NCBI GenBank assembly: GCA_964398785.1
Contig: CAYNNQ010000012.1
Span: 1-61,375, forward strand
From: CAYNNQ01 sp964398785
Lineage (GTDB): Bacteria > Desulfobacterota > Desulfovibrionia > Desulfovibrionales > Desulfonatronovibrionaceae
DNA length: 61,375 nucleotides
Reading direction: 5' to 3'
Below, piece by piece: positions 57,672 to 61,375 of this stretch (the first letter of the stretch is position 1; each line of letters begins with the position of its first letter). The notes below the pieces were generated by a model. It made no database searches. It had not been told where the DNA came from and saw only the letters and a program-made list of their open reading frames with translations. The position numbers and the translations under genes are program-made.

Positions 57672-57923
57672 TTAATACTCAAATTCCACGCTGCGATGAA
57701 TGTAGTAGGGATGGTATTGAATCATCCAATGCGGGATGGTGGAATAATCAAAATCCATATTCACTTTTATTCGATTACCGCTTCCTGGAGTACATGTAGA
57801 CTTGATTTGTTCCCTTAATCTGTCATCCAGTTCACTCAGACTTTTGCCTGCAACTTCGAGATACTCGTTTCGGGCAATCCAAGATTGGCCGTCATGTACA
57901 AAGTCCATGTTTACAGTTTTCAT
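57672..57923 (-). CDS. Small conserved-looking protein, possibly DUF5395
   Basis: 83 residues. Begins V-N-M-D-F-V-H-D-G-Q-S-W-I-A and continues with L-S-E-L-D-D-R-L-R-E-Q-I, a beta-beta-helix pattern I associate with DUF5395 proteins; this is from memory and uncertain. Tyr/His-rich C-terminus (Q-Y-H-P-Y-Y-I-H). Start ATG 57923 with GAGGAG upstream. It lies downstream of the YeiH-like transporter on the same strand, separated by a large hairpin. Function unknown. Confidence 0.65.
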   Translation of the reverse strand: MKTVNMDFVHDGQSWIARNEYLEVAGKSLSELDDRLREQIKSTCTPGSGNRIKVNMDFDYSTIPHWMIQYHPYYIHRSVEFEY

Positions 57924-57986
57924 AGAAACTCCTCACTCGTTCCAAAAGAAAATGTTATTTCGTTTATTCCGGCTCATTTTTTATTT

Positions 57987-58033
57987 ATTGGGGAGTAAAG
58001 AGGCTGAATTATTCCGGCTCTCCACTCCCCAAT
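57987..58033 (-). terminator. Hairpin downstream of the YeiH-like gene
   Basis: ATTGGGGAGT (57987-57996) pairs with ACTCCCCAAT (58024-58033); inner AGAG/CTCT pairing extends it. On the minus strand AAATAAAAAA follows rather than T residues, so this may be an mRNA-stabilising hairpin rather than a true terminator. Confidence 0.45.
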
Positions 58034-58043
58034 TCTACTTTAT

Positions 58044-59504
58044 TTACGATCCAATTACCGGCGGAGTCATTCCGTTATGGAAAATCCAGGCCAATGCCCA
58101 ACCGATAGGGATAATAATAAACAACAATGAAAGGCCGTAAACAAGGGCGAGTCTACCCATATGCTCCTCGGCCAGTTTGCGGAAATTGGTTACCAAACCA
58201 ATACTGGTAAAGGTAAGAACAAAGAACAAGTGACGGCCGACGCTTTCAAAGGGATGTATTCCCCAATCCATGGCCTCGCCCCCGATAAGGGTGAGACCGA
58301 GCGCCCCCACAAGAACCCAGGCCACGAAATAACCCAGGACGAATTTGGGAAATCGCCACCACACCTCCATTTTTTGTACTTTTTCATTGGGGCGTTTTTC
58401 TACATAATAAAGCCAGAGCATGGCCAGGACCAATGCCCACACCCCGATGAACATATCAATCCAGATTTTGGTCATTACTGCTGCGGAAGTAATCCAGCCT
58501 TCTTCCCATTGAACGCCCAATTCTTCCTGGGCCCGGGTACGCATGAGTACATCGGTAATAGCCCCGGAGGCAGCATCCGCTCCATCGGTCTTTACGGTCA
58601 GGCCCAGACTGGATCCGGCGGCCATGGGTTCCTGAAACCAGGGGGAGTAGGTCAGCACAGGGGGCAGAATCACCAGTTCCACGACAGCGAAAACAACAAT
58701 AATACTGGATGCCATTACCGGGACAATCGGTCTGGCCCGAATAGCACCGCCGGTGGCAATGGAAGCGGAAACACCACATATGGAAATGCCGGAGGCCAGA
58801 GTGGCCGCCCATTCCCGGGAAAGTTTAAATGCTTTACGTGCAAAAGTATAAACCAAGGGCCAAAAGAGCATATAAGCGGCAATAGTCGCGCAGCAGCCAA
58901 GCACCAATAATTCCATGGCATAGCCGGTTGCATCCACTACCTTCATTCCTAACTTGCATCCGAGAAAAACAATGGCGATTTTAATGAACCATTCCGGACG
59001 AGCCCCATGATACATAAACTCCCGAAATTTTTTCGGAGCTAGATTTCCGATTAGCAACCCTACGAACAAGGCAACAATATAATGGGCACCGCCAATGGAA
59101 AGGCTCCAATCGATCCCAAAATCCGGCCGCTCGATGGATGTAGCCTGGATATAGGCATTCCGGGAAAGGACATAAACCAGGGCGGATACCCAAAAAACAA
59201 TCGTCCAGGACCAGAAGTATTTTTTCATGTCCATTTTCATCGCCTTGGCCCCGATACATGTGGCGATAGTAAAGATCACATAGGATAGAATAAGGGAGCC
59301 AATTCCAGACATCATACCGGAGTGATCCGGAGACAAGGAATTGCTGATATCTGTCCATTTGGGGAAATCAATTACCCATCCGGAAAGATCCACCCCGGTG
59401 GCTCCGGAAACAATCCCTACAAGTACGAAAAATAGCCCTAACCAGAACGCCCACCAATCTTCAGTACTGAGCATTCCAGTATACCACCTCTTTTCTTGCG
59501 TCAT
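58044..59504 (-). CDS. YeiH/UPF0324 family transporter (putative sulfate exporter family)
   Basis: 486 residues with about eleven membrane helices. Family features: L-V-G-L-L-I-G-N-L-A-P near 145, F-L-G-C-K-L-G-M-K near 180, S-I-C-G-V-S-A-S-I-A-T-G-G-A-I near 250 and a helix-rich C-terminus with F-T-S-I-G-L-V-T-N-F. The family is annotated as putative sulfate exporters, but substrates are poorly proven. It is longer than the usual 340-residue YeiH because of an N-terminal two-helix extension and a soluble insert about 300-340. Start ATG 59504 with AGGAGGGAC. Preceded by a gene for a 51-residue membrane protein. Confidence 0.88.
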   Translation of the reverse strand: MTQEKRWYTGMLSTEDWWAFWLGLFFVLVGIVSGATGVDLSGWVIDFPKWTDISNSLSPDHSGMMSGIGSLILSYVIFTIATCIGAKAMKMDMKKYFWSWTIVFWVSALVYVLSRNAYIQATSIERPDFGIDWSLSIGGAHYIVALFVGLLIGNLAPKKFREFMYHGARPEWFIKIAIVFLGCKLGMKVVDATGYAMELLVLGCCATIAAYMLFWPLVYTFARKAFKLSREWAATLASGISICGVSASIATGGAIRARPIVPVMASSIIVVFAVVELVILPPVLTYSPWFQEPMAAGSSLGLTVKTDGADAASGAITDVLMRTRAQEELGVQWEEGWITSAAVMTKIWIDMFIGVWALVLAMLWLYYVEKRPNEKVQKMEVWWRFPKFVLGYFVAWVLVGALGLTLIGGEAMDWGIHPFESVGRHLFFVLTFTSIGLVTNFRKLAEEHMGRLALVYGLSLLFIIIPIGWALAWIFHNGMTPPVIGS

Positions 59505-59546
59505 TAAGTCCCTCCTGTAATGATTAGTTGATTATGGCGTCCTCTA

Positions 59547-59702
59547 TCAGGACAGGATAAAGATATTGACCAACGCCCCAAGCACGGCCAAAGCGCCCAC
59601 GCCAATAACAAGGGAGTATTTGACCAGTTTCCCTTCCCATTCTTCCCAGGGCTCGGCCTCAAAGCTCATTTCTTCCTGATTGGTCGTCTCCTGCTCATCC
59701 AT
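59547..59702 (-). CDS. Small single-span membrane protein encoded before the YeiH-like transporter
   Basis: 51 residues. Acidic N-terminal half (E-A-E-P-W-E-E-W-E-G) followed by one membrane helix (Y-S-L-V-I-G-V-G-A-L-A-V-L-G-A-L-V). I choose ATG 59702, which has a near-perfect AAAGGAGGT site, over an upstream start at 59732. It is 42 bp before the transporter start on the same strand. Probably an accessory or stabilising subunit of the transporter; this is inference. Confidence 0.75.
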   Translation of the reverse strand: MDEQETTNQEEMSFEAEPWEEWEGKLVKYSLVIGVGALAVLGALVNIFILS

Positions 59703-59853
59703 AGTACCTCCTTTAACCGTTGCTGTTGACATTCTGTTTTTAATATCGTTTTTTACCCATCGGATTTTGACGGCTATTTGAGCAATTCTGATGCCAGTCC
59801 TAAGGAATAAAAAATGCGGGTGAAAAGCGGGTTTTCAAGGTTTAAAAATATTT

Positions 59854-59877
59854 CGCTGCTAACTTTTGTTAGCAGCG
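59854..59877. other. Perfect 10-bp inverted repeat in a divergent promoter region
   Basis: CGCTGCTAAC, TTTT loop, GTTAGCAGCG. It lies between the small membrane-protein gene (minus) and the sensor gene (plus), about 120 bp before the latter. It could be a DNA-binding-protein operator or an RNA hairpin; there is no T-run on the plus strand. Confidence 0.5.
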
Positions 59878-59998
59878 TGTAAATCTTGGGCTACAAAATA
59901 AATCATTGTAGAGGAGCTTTTCCTTTTATAGTAGAGTTTGATTTTTAAATAAGCTTACCTCTATGCTTTAACCTAAAATTCGGAGGCTCTTTGAGGGA

Positions 59999-61375
59999 AT
60001 GAAATTCCTTTGCCCTTTCAAACTGCAAACTCGTTTCTTCGTGGCCATCTGTGCCGTTGGGTTGGCCATGGGTATTTTTTTTGTAACCGTTCTTTATTTT
60101 CACATGCAAAGTGTGGTGCTTGAAGAAACCCGGACAAGGGCCAATCTGATGCTTGCCGAAGCCAATTCTGTACAGAACTATGTCCAACAGACTCTGCGCC
60201 CCCGTATGTTCTCGGTTACTAATAAGAAAAATTTCGTGATCGAGGCCATGTCCTCTTCCTATGTTTCGCGCAAAGTCATGCAGGATTTGGTTAACAATAA
60301 GGATGTTACCTATAGAAGAGTGGCTATAAACGCCCGAAACCCGGATTACGACCCCAATCAGATGGAGAGAAGGATAATTGAATATTTCCGCAATCATCCG
60401 CAAAAAGAGGAATGGGAAGACCAAATACGAGTAGACGGACGCATGTATTATTTTTGTGCACGTCCAGTGGTATTCAAGGAAAGTTGCATGCGTTGTCATG
60501 GAGACCCTGAACGTGCCCCACAGGAAATTGTAAAAAGATATGGTACGAAAAGGGGGTTTGATTATGAACAGGGCAGGGTGGCCGGTGTAGTTAGCGTAGG
60601 CTACCCCATACAGAGCGCCTTTAACATGGTTAAAGAAACCACTTTAAGTTTCCTTGCTTTATATCTGTTCGGAATAGCTATATTTTTTGGTTTTGTACAG
60701 TTTATCTTTCATAAGTTTGTGACTGGCAAGTTAAGCAGGCTTATAAAGGTAATGCGCCGGAGTATGCCGGAAAACCGGGATAGTGATTGGGAAAACCGGG
60801 AGGAGGGAGAAAAAGAAAAGGGTGAAGACGAGATTGAACAATTGATATCCGGGCTGGAAGGGATGGCCAATGCCCTGGGGGATGCGCGGTACAAACTTGA
60901 GGACTATGCCCATAACCTGGAAGAAATGGTCCGCAAGCGAACCTCGGAGTTGGAAGAGGCAGCCGTGGAAAGGGAAAGCGATGTAAATCTGTTTTTAAAT
61001 ATACTCCATGCCCTGCATGCCAGCGATCAAGGCGACCATTTGATTCAAAAAATCATGTATGTGGCGGGATGCAGATTCAATGCCCGGGCAAGCGCTTATT
61101 ACAGCCTGCAGCCCCCGGAGCATACTTATTCCTGGCCGGATTCCTGGAGTCCTCCGGAACTTCCCCGGCGGGTCATGGATCAGGCCGTGGCCGGGGAAGT
61201 GGTCTTTACCGCTGCCGAGATCTACATCCCTGTTTATAACAACGAGGTGGTGTGGGGCATTCTCTATCTGAAAATAGAAAAAGGTGCGCAACGTCTGAAA
61301 AATTCCCAGAAAGTCCTTCTGGCTCTGGGGCAACAGATGGGTATCGCCCTGGAAAATATAAAGGCGGTCTACGAA
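59999..61375 (+). CDS. Membrane sensor with haem-c-type (DUF3365/Tll0287-like) periplasmic domain, 3' end outside window
   Basis: Open reading frame of 459 codons to the window end. ATG 59999, with GGAGG about 12 bases upstream. Membrane helix about 13-34; periplasmic domain about 35-215 with C-M-R-C-H-G-D, a c-type haem attachment motif (CxxCH), then R-V-A-G-V-V-S-V-G-Y-P-I, as in DUF3365 sensor domains; second membrane helix about 222-241; then a HAMP-like and coiled-coil region and a GAF-like domain from about 330 (H-A-L-H-A-S to G-I-A-L-E-N-I). A histidine kinase or diguanylate cyclase output presumably follows outside the window. Confidence 0.85.
   Translation, partial: MKFLCPFKLQTRFFVAICAVGLAMGIFFVTVLYFHMQSVVLEETRTRANLMLAEANSVQNYVQQTLRPRMFSVTNKKNFVIEAMSSSYVSRKVMQDLVNNKDVTYRRVAINARNPDYDPNQMERRIIEYFRNHPQKEEWEDQIRVDGRMYYFCARPVVFKESCMRCHGDPERAPQEIVKRYGTKRGFDYEQGRVAGVVSVGYPIQSAFNMVKETTLSFLALYLFGIAIFFGFVQFIFHKFVTGKLSRLIKVMRRSMPENRDSDWENREEGEKEKGEDEIEQLISGLEGMANALGDARYKLEDYAHNLEEMVRKRTSELEEAAVERESDVNLFLNILHALHASDQGDHLIQKIMYVAGCRFNARASAYYSLQPPEHTYSWPDSWSPPELPRRVMDQAVAGEVVFTAAEIYIPVYNNEVVWGILYLKIEKGAQRLKNSQKVLLALGQQMGIALENIKAVYE

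Noticed and set aside
1..61375. CRISPR array, prophage or integrated plasmid
   Set aside because: The repeats are dispersed, of about 120-190 bp and unequal spacing, with no cas genes; no integrase, capsid, replication or transfer gene was seen.
1..61375. tRNA genes in the intergenic regions
   Set aside because: No T-loop/acceptor pattern was recognised by eye in any gene-free interval; a covariance-model scan (for example tRNAscan-SE) would be decisive.

Overview
The window looks like a chromosomal segment from a sulfate-reducing bacterium of the Desulfovibrionales type (Desulfobacterota, formerly Deltaproteobacteria). The grounds are the gene families and their order: HIT-lapA-lapB-mutS-lipoprotein-lysA; gatB-mtnA-thi4-der-ilvE-dnaX-ybaB-recR; a His-type (sulfide-using) Thi4; a YeiH-type sulfate-exporter-family protein; and many Cys-containing PAS sensors. 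No rRNA, tRNA or phylogenetic marker of higher resolution is present, so genus and family stay open.

Layout. (1) 1-12249 is a signal-transduction and chemotaxis block: a partial response regulator, a hybrid histidine kinase, cheB, a lone minus-strand receiver, a soluble receptor-like coiled-coil protein with a CheZ-type motif, a STAS protein, cheY, cheA, cheR and cheD. No cheW or flagellar gene is visible. (2) 12379-26884 is the most unusual part. It holds a secreted WD40-caspase protein, a DUF4384-like exported protein (minus strand), an exported VWA protein, a triple-FHA membrane protein with a periplasmic beta-propeller, a PEGA lipoprotein, a membrane-anchored PP2C phosphatase and a membrane Ser/Thr kinase with periplasmic PEGA, helical-repeat and FGE-like domains. 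Together they look like a trans-envelope Ser/Thr phosphorylation system with a caspase-like protease nearby. (3) 27228-45230 is mostly housekeeping: gatB, mtnA, thi4, der, ilvE, dnaX, ybaB, recR, a 2-oxoacid oxidoreductase gamma subunit, recD2, glnS, thiDN, a small hypothetical gene, proC-ndk (minus) and murA. (4) 45355-56961, all minus strand, holds a chemoreceptor, rlmH, a fused succinyl-CoA synthetase, lysA, a lipoprotein, mutS, lapB, lapA and a HIT protein. (5) 57449-61375 holds two small hypothetical genes, the YeiH-like transporter with a 51-residue membrane protein, and a truncated sensor protein with a haem-c motif.

Two families of short dispersed repeats occupy most of the gene-free intervals. 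Family 1 is about 190 bp with inverted ends (CTAGTT...ATCCGGAAAT) and behaves like a MITE. In several places its CTAG-like end supplies, or sits on, the stop codon of the neighbouring gene. Family 2 is about 115-145 bp with an A/T-rich GCCTGC hairpin at one end; copies lie in the 5' leaders of cheB, cheA and gatB.

Two homopolymer sites deserve attention. An A9 run in the PP2C gene separates its body from what looks like its natural C-terminal tail in another frame. An A10 run in the dnaX linker would give a short gamma-like product if RNA polymerase slipped in either direction.
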